From NCBI GenBank assembly GCA_046530735.1, contig JBHEQV010000007.1, forward strand, positions 1 through 64,000: DNA of 64,000 bases, given 5' to 3'. The notes under the pieces are model-generated. The model ran no database searches and was not told the origin of the DNA. It worked only from the letters and a program-made list of their open reading frames with translations. This document shows, piece after piece, positions 55,730 through 64,000 of this stretch (positions are counted from its first letter, which is position 1; each line of letters begins with the position of its first letter). The position numbers were made by a program, and so were the translations under genes. Source of the DNA: Arsenophonus sp046530735 (GTDB lineage Bacteria > Pseudomonadota > Gammaproteobacteria > Enterobacterales > Enterobacteriaceae).

Positions 55730-57127
55730 TTATATTCATTTCTAATCTATGGAATTTCAGAGATGGTAGTTGGTGTGTATCTACTGCTGATTGATTTCAT
55801 AAATGATTTGAATAAAAGAGAGATGATATGCCATGAAAAGTCTACACTAACAGGTATCTGCGAAACCAGATATTACCCTGATCCCATTACATGAATTCAT
55901 ACATAAGTGATGTCATTAGCTGATAAATACAGCTATTAAGGATGTGAAAATCGAGGTCATACTGTACCAAAATGATGAACGCCACTTTGTTGATCGCGTT
56001 CATATCTTCGATCGTAACAGTTATGTGCTACAACGAATCATACAAGCTGCTATTAGTGATGTTGAAATTAAAGTGCCTAATGGTCAATGGAATCTCAACA
56101 ACAACGGAATATTCCTCAACAACTCATACTATCACTTCATTCAAATTCTATAAAAACCTAAAGAGGTTAGATGTCTGTTCTGAGATTGGGTATATATCCC
56201 CCATCAGTGATTTCACGAAGTCATATGAAGCCCACTTCTCGATGAGAAGTGCATGATCTCTTTCTAGAGTATATCATCAACAAATTGAAATAGTAATAGC
56301 TTTAAGAGCGCAAGCAATATCGACTGCGTGATTTAGCGATACGTGTTACATTTATTTCTTGGCGGAAGGTATATACCGTTTTGTTAGTCAAGCTGATCGT
56401 CTTTACCTTATGGTCATTATCAGCTAGACTCCATATAGACCTAATGAGCTAGGCTAGATTGCGGTAGAAAATGCTTATTGAGAGTAATAAGCGCACTGGA
56501 CTTAACTTCTGTATAGGGACTGGAAGCGAATGACTTAATTATATCTCAGAAGACTTTGAACGAGACGTGGTGCTTAGTTTTTTGTAATGGAATAGCAAAG
56601 ATATTCTTTTGGTTGGTAGCACTAATGTCATTGAGTGCATAAAATATGCCTGATGTGCTAACTTAATTCCCCAAATGCATGTAACTAAAAGTTGAAACTT
56701 GAGCTAGAAGAGATTTTTCTAATTAGAAAGCTCTAATAATGCCACTAATAAGACCATTGACGTTTTGTTGGTAAGGTTTTCAACAAAGTATTGTCCTGTA
56801 GCGATGAAGAAGCTGAGGAAATATCGACAAAAACGGTATCATTCTATGACTATTCTCTCAATGAGAATAGGGCGTAAATAAGAATGAGGAATCCGATTGA
56901 TCGTGAGGTTACAAAGCCGACGTACCAACAACTGTATAGTTCAATAAAATAACCCTTTTAATGATATTTAATCTACTGCAGTCTGCTCATAAAACTGAAG
57001 TCAACTAAAGGGATTCAACCTACTTTGACTTCGCTAGTAATAACGTTTAATTTAAAAATGGAGGATAGATTTATGAACCATCAGAGTGAAAGTATCCTGA
57101 CTGTTATATACTAGATTTGTTAATGAC
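55730..57127 (+). mobile_element. IS256-family element, full length but decayed
   Basis: Plus-oriented ~1.4 kb copy. Two overlapping open stretches (55944-56153, 55972-56256) carry the N-terminal transposase in two frames: NSYVLQRIIQAAISDVEIKV (56005-56062) shows IS256 text with a nearby frameshift. Right end ctagatttgttaatgacta. Confidence 0.85.
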
Positions 57128-59839
57128 TATAAACAATCACCTGAGAATATTTCTTGCTAATTCACTTAGAGATAAATTTTAATCATTCACAAATGAATCA
57201 GCTGGAAAACTTCATAAGTCAATTGAAGAAAAATTATTAATTTTGACTTTAAGTACATTAGAGTATTTCAAATACTAGAACGTGGTAATAACTGCTCTAC
57301 AAAGTAGATTTACTTGTAAGTGACCATCATCGAAAGCAATCTGAGATTGAAATAGATTCAACTTCTCTATGAGAAAAATCATTTACTAAATTAGTAGAAA
57401 TAAAATTAGGAATAATTCATTGCGCAAATCCATACACCAGACTTTTTTTTTACAAAATAGTGTTTTAGTAGTTTCTTGTGGGGAGTTTTACGGCCTAAAG
57501 TTAATACTTTCGATACTAAATTACTCCACTTAACTACCAAAATAAACCTGGAATTACTGACTACAGTACTGCAGCAAGGAAATCAATAACTCCATTAAAT
57601 CCTAAATAACAGTGATTCAGACTATCAAGCTGATAAGCAAGTATCGTGAAAATGGATATCAGCCAGAAGAAATCATTAATATCAGGATTGCAAATAGCTG
57701 GTAAGGATTCTTCAATACTAATAAACCATAAGAATTCAGAAAACAAAACCTCTAATCTTGTTAAAAATAATTTTTTAATAAAAATTATGAGATAACCCAA
57801 ATACTTAATTTGTCTATGAACTGTCTATCACCTATAGCGCAAAAATCATAATCGTGTGTAAAAACTAGCAAACTTGAATGTTTTCACCTAAACTACTGTA
57901 GTGTATAGCGGTTTCAAAAAAGGGATGAAATCTATAACAGAACGGTATGTTCAGGCAGCGCTATCGCAGGATGTATTACTTCACGGCAAAGAGATTTAAA
58001 CAAAAACAAATCCCCCTTACTTGCCTGATAAAAATTAATGCAAGCGGAGTAAAATTAAAACCCTTATAGAGAATTGAAATCTTATTAAACATTTTACCGA
58101 TGTTACCATCAATAACTACAAGGCACTGAATTCGGATACAGCACATTGCTTAAACTTTACAACATCCATCCTATTAGCTTGAACGCATAAACCATGATTG
58201 TCGATTTAGTAATGTAGTAAAGTTCGGTATAAGAAAAAATCTTTTAGCGTTAGTCATTACAAAATACTTTATCAATGCGCACTAAAATTTTGCACTTATT
58301 CACGACATCCCTACAAATTGCTAGAGGATTTAAATTAATCTGAAATAAAAAGACAAATCAATAAGAGGTGAAGGTTATTAAATAATATACTCAGCTTGAG
58401 TTTATTATCTTCAATGAAGTAAGGGTTCGGTTTGACCGCAAAGCGAAAAAAGATTATACTTTTCAAGATCATTAATGCACGGCTATCAGGTGATGAAATC
58501 GCCGATGCTATCAGCAATCTATTCCTTTATAAGCTATCTCAATTTATCGGAAGATTGTGATTAATCGCATTAACGATGATTTCGGTTGTACTCTTGGTAT
58601 TCATGCTGGAAAGTTTACTAGTCATTCGCATATCTGAATAATTCAGGCATTGATCGGAAATTAATTTAGAAAGTGCTATAACCCCTATAATGGCATTTTT
58701 AGCCGACACAACATCCAAAAAATCTATCCATAATATCCTCATAGTGTGGCGTATATAGAATTTATTAAATTTTCAAAGTAACACACTTAATAAAATATTC
58801 ACAAAAAAGCTGCTTTCAATACGAAGCCTATGAGCAGTGCCCAGCAATAGGCTAAGGAGGGATATACGATAAGAAATTTTCTATTCAGAAAAGACTTAAC
58901 ATTGATTATAAGCCCTAATATTTAGCTCTAAAACTCGAAGAGAGTAAAACAAGAAACCTACCATTTTGCATAATTAGAAAAGTCTGGAATTCTTCCATAT
59001 ATAAAATACTATACAGGTTTAAATATGTTAGTCAGCAATAAAACCTAAAGCTTATAAATATAGGAGGGAGAAAAACCTATTAAAATATTTAAAGCACTAG
59101 ATGCCAAATTTAGTTTTAAGCTGGACGTTATTCTGCTAATAAAAGTAACGCACTATTCCAGGATTTTTTAACTGAAAATCATGACATACTTAATTGTAAT
59201 GTTACTTGCTTTCTAATAGATATACGAGATACTTTTTATAAAGTATTAAAAACATTCGATAATGTGTGTTTTATCACTAAAAACGACTATCATTATCTAT
59301 ATTGAAACAAACAAAAAATAATAAGCGATAACAGAAAAGAAAGTGGTATTACTCATCTGAAAACCATGAAAATGCCTAGATATAAGAATGGACACATATC
59401 CAAGAAATAAACTATTAAAAATAACCTGGAACATAATTAAATCCATTAATATTTTTATTCAATTCTTATTCTTTATTTTAACTCTTCCCTTTCTTCTTCT
59501 ACCTTACTGTACTTGAATATTTTACTGTTAATTTTAAATATCAATATTCGGTTGAACGCATAATTCATCATTTTAAAGTTTCATTGATAAATATTTTCCA
59601 ATAAAATCAGATAAGAAAATGATTATTGAACTCCTTTCCCTCAAAGGAGTTAACCATTATTGGATGTGTAATACATGTCGTGTTGCTTTCAGCAAAGATA
59701 CAAATAAATTCAAATAATGATGAAAATTGTCGATGCCAAAGCTTATATGAAGTGCCGTCATTAAAGATTCTATTCTGAAGTCTTAGTGTTATTAAATCTA
59801 TGTCTTTCATACAATAGAAAACAAGATGTTGCTAATTGG
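57128..59839. other. Large decayed region, unassigned
   Basis: About 2.7 kb with no intact gene and no copy of the four repeat families. Protein-like runs survive on the plus strand in shifting frames: LISKYRENGYQPEEIINIRI then SW and GFFNTNKP (57625-57735), FKIINARLSGDEIADAISNL (58465-58520), and a hydrophobic ISVVLLVFMLESLLVIRI (58575-58630). The first resembles the C-terminal pattern of some phage replication proteins (hydrophobic heptads, then WxGFF), so a dead prophage or plasmid segment is possible. I cannot confirm this. Confidence 0.3.
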
Positions 59840-60225
59840 GTATCTTAGCAAAGGTTTTTGTAGAAATTTCTTCTATAAGAAAATATTTCTCTATAGCGAT
59901 TTCCATAAAAAGGAAGCAGTTTGCAGATCAAAATACTCTTTTCTTACTCCATACTAGCATAAAACTGCATCTCATTAATTGGATCGATGATAATCTGTTA
60001 GATGATCTCGATTCATATATTGAATCAACTCATTTAACTTTATAATGTTCATACTGTCACTGTGAACATGTTATTCATTGTGGAGACTCATTATAAACTT
60101 ACAACGATATCGCTGTAAAATCTTCGATTCCAGGAAAACATTTAATAATCTTACTGAAAGTGTTCTGGCAAAATTATATCACAAGGATAAATAGTTTAAT
60201 TATTTGCGATGTATATTGAATAGTT
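59840..60225 (+). mobile_element. IS1595-like element, left part only
   Basis: Matches 27680-28060 (ctatagcgatttccataaaa, tcactgtgaacatgttattc, aaaacatttaataatcttactgaaag). Cut at the right by a minus IS256-like copy. Confidence 0.68.
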
Positions 60226-61632
60226 GAGTTATTAGCAAATCTAGTGTATGATGATTTAGGCTATAATTCTACTTTAATACTTCATGAGCCTGTTCTTCAT
60301 CATTAAATTGGATATTATTTACTATCATAATTACAGCAGGTCAAATTCCTCATTTAGCCAGTTCTAGTTTTTCTAAGCAGACGAGAACAACTCAAATACC
60401 ATTGAAAAAGTTATTTTTGAACCACAGCGCTTCGCGAGGCAGCTTCTCATAGGATTACTGTCCAAAATTATATTCAATCGAATTCGTCGTTCTTATTTAC
60501 GTTCAGCGCACTTGATGGGAAGTCGTAAAATTCAAGCGTTCTTCTCGCTCTTTCTAGAAGTTCTTCATTGCTGGATGATATTCGCTGAAACCCAATTTTG
60601 CCAAGAAAATATCAATAGCTTTATTTAGCGCATCAGGCCTCTCTGGTAGTATATCCAGAGCTCTTGTAACTCACCATTAACTTTCAGTTACATGCCTTTT
60701 GGGAATTAAACTAGCGGATTAGCTATTTTGTGTAGCTAATGGCATTGGTGCTATATATTCAGAAATATCTCTGCTATTGGATTCTAAAAACCAATAGCAG
60801 AGTCTTCTATAGCAACCCTGAGAGATATAATTAAGCTATACAGTCAGCAGGGTATTGAGAAGTTTGCCTCAGTTCGCTTCTACTCTTGATAAGAATTTTC
60901 GACTGCAGTTACCTCCTTGCCTCAATATGCTGCAGTCCTGCTGCGATAACAAGCAGCAGGCAAAGGCGATCAGATTGCCTCTGAGAAGGACGCTATAATG
61001 CCACATTAGCCAAGAAATAAATTATAACGTCATGTATCACTTTAAATCACGCAGCTAACATTGACTGCGCTCTTAAAAGCATTGATATTCAATCTTCTGA
61101 TGAATTTCCCTAATAGGGAGACCCATGTGCTTTTTACTGGAAGCAACCCCCCAGAATCATGAAAATCACCGGTAGAGATGCCTAATAGCTTTCAGGTAGA
61201 AAAGTATGGCATAACAACTCTTCAATATTTTACGCATTTTAGATAAGGTAGTAATAATAAGTTGTTGAAGAATATTCCGTTATTATTAAAATCCCATAAC
61301 CCTTAGTTATCTTAATCTTAAGATCACCAATATTAGTCTGCATAGTTCACTAGGAGAAAAAAGCATTATTTTCTTCATTCACAAAGGCAAAGGCGGTGTG
61401 ACACGTTATCGCAGCATAATTTCGATCACAGTCTAAACAACGGCGCTATCAGCTGCCTACACGCTATTACAAATGAGTTCATAAAAGGGATTACGGTAAG
61501 ATTTAGTTTAGTGGACACTTATATGGTAGATTTTATCATTGTATATGATGTTTATCTTCTTGAAATCATTGACGAAATTAATTAGCAGGATATGGCAGCA
61601 TCTCCAAAACATCATAACACTAGAAATGAACA
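60226..61632 (-). mobile_element. IS256-family element, full length but decayed
   Basis: Minus-oriented copy with left terminus gagttattagcaaatctagtgtatg and right end near aacactagaaatgaacat. No open transposase. Confidence 0.82.
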
Positions 61633-61639
61633 TCCCTCT

Positions 61640-61767
61640 AAGGGAGAATTAACCTTAACCTTGTTAGTGGTAACAAGGTCTAATTTAATGATGAAAAACA
61701 GATTTACGAAGTATCAGAGAGCGAAAGCGTAGCTAAACCGTTATGTATCATATTTGCTAACAACTTA
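61640..61767 (+). mobile_element. IS256-family right-end fragment
   Basis: About 130 bases matching the right terminus of plus copies (gatttacgaagtatcagag ... tatttgctaacaactta). It ends a few bases from the 3' end of the tRNA-Ser gene. Confidence 0.72.
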
Positions 61768-61772
61768 AAAAA

Positions 61773-61857
61773 TGGAGGAGGAGAGATTCGAACTCTCGAA
61801 TGGTTTCCCATCGGCGGTTTTCAAGACCGCTGCCTTCAACCGCTCGGCCACCCCTCC
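61773..61857 (-). tRNA. serT: tRNA-Ser (anticodon UGA)
   Basis: Minus strand. The acceptor 5' side GGAGGGG pairs with CTCCTCC. D arm GGCCGAGCGG, anticodon stem-loop GCGGTCTTGAAAACCGC with anticodon TGA, long variable arm around GATGGGAAACCATT, and T arm GAGAGTTCGAATCTCTC. It is the serT equivalent; in E. coli serT also lies near tusE (yccA sits between). The 3' CCA is not encoded: the stem is followed by A and a run of T, and an IS256-like end lies about five bases away. The cloverleaf itself appears intact, so with a CCA-adding enzyme it should function. Confidence 0.93.
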
Positions 61858-62039
61858 ACAATATTTAAAACTATAAACATAGCTTGAAAACTTGTAAAGC
61901 CTTATATAATTTAATCGCTTTATATTTATCCTATTAAGTGATTATTTGCTTAATTTATCAACATTTTACTAATTTACTTGCGTAATGATTTTAATTTTGC
62001 TAAATTAGCCATAAATTTAATTTATTCTTAAAACATTAT

Positions 62040-62369
62040 ATGTTTATATTTAAAGGTCGTGAAATTAACACTGATGCCGATGGTTACCTTAAAAATAGCC
62101 AAGAATGGTGTGAATCTATGGTATTTCTCTTAGCTAAACAAGAAAATATTATTTTAACAGAACAACATTTGGAAATTATTTACTTCATTCGTGAATTTTA
62201 TCTTGAATTTAATATTTCGCCGTCTATTCGTATGTTAGTAAAGGCAATTGTTAAAAAATATGGTGAGGATATTGGTAATAGCCGTTATCTTTATCGCCTT
62301 TTTCCAAAAGGTCCTGCGAAACAAGCAACAAAATTTGCCGGCTTACCTAAGCCGGTAAAATGTATTTGA
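62040..62369 (+). CDS. tusE: Sulfurtransferase TusE (DsrC family)
   Basis: Sulfur relay protein that takes persulfide from TusBCD and passes it to MnmA for 2-thiolation of the wobble uridine in tRNA Glu, Gln and Lys. The 109 residues match E. coli TusE. Key features: RGREINTDADGYL-like N-terminus, REFYLEFNISPSIRMLVKA (about 59-77), GNSRYLYRLFPKGPAKQATK, and the terminal GLPKPVKCI with the active cysteine at the penultimate position. The ATG start agrees with the family. No strong Shine-Dalgarno. It is divergent from tRNA-Ser, about 180 bases away. Its retention implies that the s2U pathway persists elsewhere in the genome (iscS/tusA/mnmA not seen here). Confidence 0.96.
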   Translation: MFIFKGREINTDADGYLKNSQEWCESMVFLLAKQENIILTEQHLEIIYFIREFYLEFNISPSIRMLVKAIVKKYGEDIGNSRYLYRLFPKGPAKQATKFAGLPKPVKCI

Positions 62370-62786
62370 GTTATTACAGTGAATGTCGAATATGAAATTT
62401 ACTACGTCTTTTCAAGACGACACTCTTCATTTTTATGATGTTTAATTTTAGCGCCTACTCTGTCTCACCAATTTTTAATCAATCCTCTAATTATTCAACT
62501 TGCTGTAATATACTAAAAAGCTTTTATGTTTAAACTAGCGTCATAGCAATGATAAACATATAGTCTATTTATTTTTTCAAAGTAAGGTATGATAACAAGA
62601 TTCTACACCTTTTAATTCGCCAATAATATAGTAATTTCTGCTTATATTTCGCATTTTAATTCTCTCTTATAAGTAAGAGTAACTTCAACATATTGTTTTT
62701 TACATAAAAAAAAGATATTCTTATAGAATAAGAATTTATAATCTATTTAGTAGAGTTATTAGAAACTAACGTAACAGAGTGACCTG
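62370..62786. other. Spacer between tusE and hspQ
   Basis: About 420 bases with no recognisable gene. A weak hairpin (gtctt/aagac near 62408-62423) follows tusE and might terminate it. acyP and rlmI, which lie here in E. coli, are not visible. Confidence 0.4.
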
Positions 62787-62814
62787 CTTGAAATTTATAT
62801 TATTACCCACATAT
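62787..62814 (+). promoter_or_regulatory. Sigma-32 (heat-shock) promoter of hspQ
   Basis: CTTGAAA at 62787-62793, a 12-base spacer, then CCCACATAT at 62806-62814. This is close to the sigma-32 consensus (CTTGAAA, 11-16 bases, CCCCATNT), 38 bases before the hspQ start. Confidence 0.75.
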
Positions 62815-62842
62815 CATTGCCTATATAATAGGCTAGCTTCTA

Positions 62843-62848
62843 GGAGGT
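62843..62848 (+). promoter_or_regulatory. Strong ribosome binding site of hspQ
   Basis: GGAGGT four bases before the ATG at 62853, the best Shine-Dalgarno in the window; it also allows initiation at the next codon, ATG 62856. Confidence 0.8.
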
Positions 62849-62852
62849 AGCA

Positions 62853-63173
62853 ATGATGACTACCAGTAAATTTAGTATTGGGCAACAAGTAAGGCACAAA
62901 CTCCTAGGTTATCTTGGAGTAATAGTAGATATTGATGCCGAATACTCTCTTGATAAACCACAAGATGATGATATCTCAGCTAATGCAGCTATACGTTCCG
63001 CTCCCTGGTATCATGTTGTTATGGAAGATAATAATGGTGAACCTATTCACACTTATCTAGCTGAAGCTCAGATTACTTATGAAATTTCTGACGAACACCC
63101 AGAACAGTCATCTTTAGATGAGTTATCGAGATCGATTAAAACTCAACTTAGAGCACCACAATTGCGTAATTAA
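62853..63173 (+). CDS. hspQ: Heat shock protein HspQ
   Basis: Small heat-inducible protein; in E. coli it associates with hemimethylated DNA and in related bacteria it is reported as a Lon specificity enhancer. The 106 residues match E. coli (105). Conserved blocks: KFSIGQQVRHKLLGYLGVIVD (about 5-25), APWYHVVMEDNNG (about 51-63), HTYLAEAQI and the end LRAPQLRN. Two adjacent ATG codons (62853, 62856) both fit the strong GGAGGT. The gene has its own heat-shock promoter and a strong terminator, so it is a self-contained transcription unit. Confidence 0.97.
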   Translation: MMTTSKFSIGQQVRHKLLGYLGVIVDIDAEYSLDKPQDDDISANAAIRSAPWYHVVMEDNNGEPIHTYLAEAQITYEISDEHPEQSSLDELSRSIKTQLRAPQLRN

Positions 63174-63190
63174 ACTAATTTTTAAACACA

Positions 63191-63226
63191 ATCAAGGAAG
63201 ATGATAAAGTAATCATCTTCCTTGAT
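63191..63226 (+). terminator. Rho-independent terminator of hspQ
   Basis: Perfect 15-bp stem (ATCAAGGAAGATGAT and its complement) with a six-base loop, starting 18 bases after the hspQ stop and followed by an AT-rich run. Confidence 0.88.
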
Positions 63227-63261
63227 CTATTTATTAAACTTAATTGAAGTATCTCTATTTT

Positions 63262-63423
63262 TTAGAAAACGTTCATCATAACTAGTAATTCTAATTGCTC
63301 CGAGATTTTCTTAACTTCTTGATTAAGAACATTTAATTGTAATGAAAGTACTTTTGTATTAATTAAGATTGCCTGTTCCGTAACCTCAAAATAAAAAGCT
63401 AAATTTTTAAAAATATTTACCAT
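63262..63423 (-). CDS. Possible small coiled-coil protein, 53 residues
   Basis: Minus-strand ORF beginning MVNIFKNLAFYFEVTEQA and ending LELLVMMNVF, with a heptad-like amphipathic middle (ILINTKVLSLQLNVLNQEV). It is open without the stop density of neighbouring junk and is convergent with hspQ across the terminator. I do not recognise the family, no Shine-Dalgarno is evident, and it could be the surviving tail of a longer dead gene. Confidence 0.3.
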   Translation of the reverse strand: MVNIFKNLAFYFEVTEQAILINTKVLSLQLNVLNQEVKKISEQLELLVMMNVF

Positions 63424-63559
63424 ATTAATAAAATATTTATACCAACTAAATAGATATAAACTTTATGACCAAGTAATTTGTTGCTAACTAATGTTAGAAT
63501 AACAGGAGTCACATTCTATCTTTGATTTATAAGATATTTCATTATATTATACTTTGACA

Positions 63560-64000
63560 TTCAGGTTTATCAGAACGTATCATCCTATGATAGGAACGAA
63601 GCAGACTACACTGTTCATATCATAATGAGCTATATTTGTTTTATAAAAATGGATAAATCCATCAAGTGGTGCACTATATACCTAAAAAGATAATGTCTTC
63701 TGAAATTTTGTTTAATATTTACGGAAGATATTTGAATCTACGTGCAAATATAAGCAAGGTCCGTAACTTTTAAAGACGTTATGCTTCAGCTTTTGGGAAA
63801 ACGACTTCCTGCTTCATTATCACTTAAATTTCCTATCCTGTATCCGTAAACAGCGATTTATAGCAAATCGAGATACAACTGTATTAAGGAATTCGCATAT
63901 AATAAACATGCTAACAGATACAAATCTTAGATAAGTAGAAAACTATTTTTCTAAGAAAAACACTAGGATACTCTCCTGATCGAACAACAGCATCATCTGC
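63560..64000 (-). mobile_element. IS481-like element, partial, runs off the window
   Basis: Matches 7700-8110 (taatgtcttctgaaattttg, tatttgaatctacgtgcaa, the tttatagcaaatcgagatacaac region). Decayed. Confidence 0.65.

Noticed and set aside
57400..57760. Possible helD (DNA helicase IV) remnant
   Set aside because: A stretch NSVLVVSCGEF resembled the Walker A surroundings, but flanking text did not follow HelD order.
1..64000. CRISPR arrays, rRNA genes or a replication origin
   Set aside because: No regularly spaced short direct repeats, no rRNA-like sequence and no DnaA-box cluster seen; the repeats present are long IS copies.

Overview
The window looks like a chromosome segment of a host-restricted, insect-symbiont-type member of the Enterobacterales (Sodalis- or Arsenophonus-like; the genus cannot be settled from the sequence alone). 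Every intact protein has its closest remembered counterpart in E. coli, often in E. coli order. The DNA is very AT-rich, and only 18 confident intact protein genes and one tRNA are visible. They cover about 15.3 kb, roughly a quarter of the 64 kb. Most of the rest consists of decayed insertion sequences and decayed chromosomal genes that can still be read by eye.

Intact genes in order: trkA (potassium uptake regulator); amiC (septal amidase); asnA (asparagine synthetase, minus); ydiK (PerM-like permease, minus); the complete sufABCDSE operon for Fe-S cluster assembly; an ldtE-like L,D-transpeptidase, convergent with lpp; ycaR-kdsB (minus, overlapping); agp (glucose-1-phosphatase); lpxL (lipid A acyltransferase, minus); tRNA-Ser(UGA) (minus); tusE; and hspQ behind a near-consensus sigma-32 promoter. 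The retained set is dominated by the cell envelope (amiC, ldtE, lpp, kdsB, lpxL), Fe-S and thiolation chemistry (suf, tusE), and basic homeostasis.

Decayed genes recognised from translated fragments: the 3' part of rsmB just upstream of trkA; an initiator tRNA-fMet pseudogene downstream of amiC (E. coli has metZWV there); elyC beside kdsB but on the opposite strand from that expected; and a whole decayed cmoM-mukF-mukE-mukB operon at 33.25-40.46 kb. The last means that this copy of the MukBEF condensin is lost.

Four mobile-element families fill the spacers. (A) A ~1.4 kb IS256-family element: about eleven near-full copies and several fragments. (B) A ~1 kb IS481-like element. (C) A ~1.9 kb repeat I could not assign, in two copies, one of them inside an IS481-like copy. 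(D) A ~1 kb IS1595-like element, one copy split by an IS256 copy with a matching 8-bp duplication at the two ends. No copy keeps an open transposase. The picture is a past burst of IS proliferation followed by silencing, point-mutational decay and AT drift, with a small selected gene set left standing.
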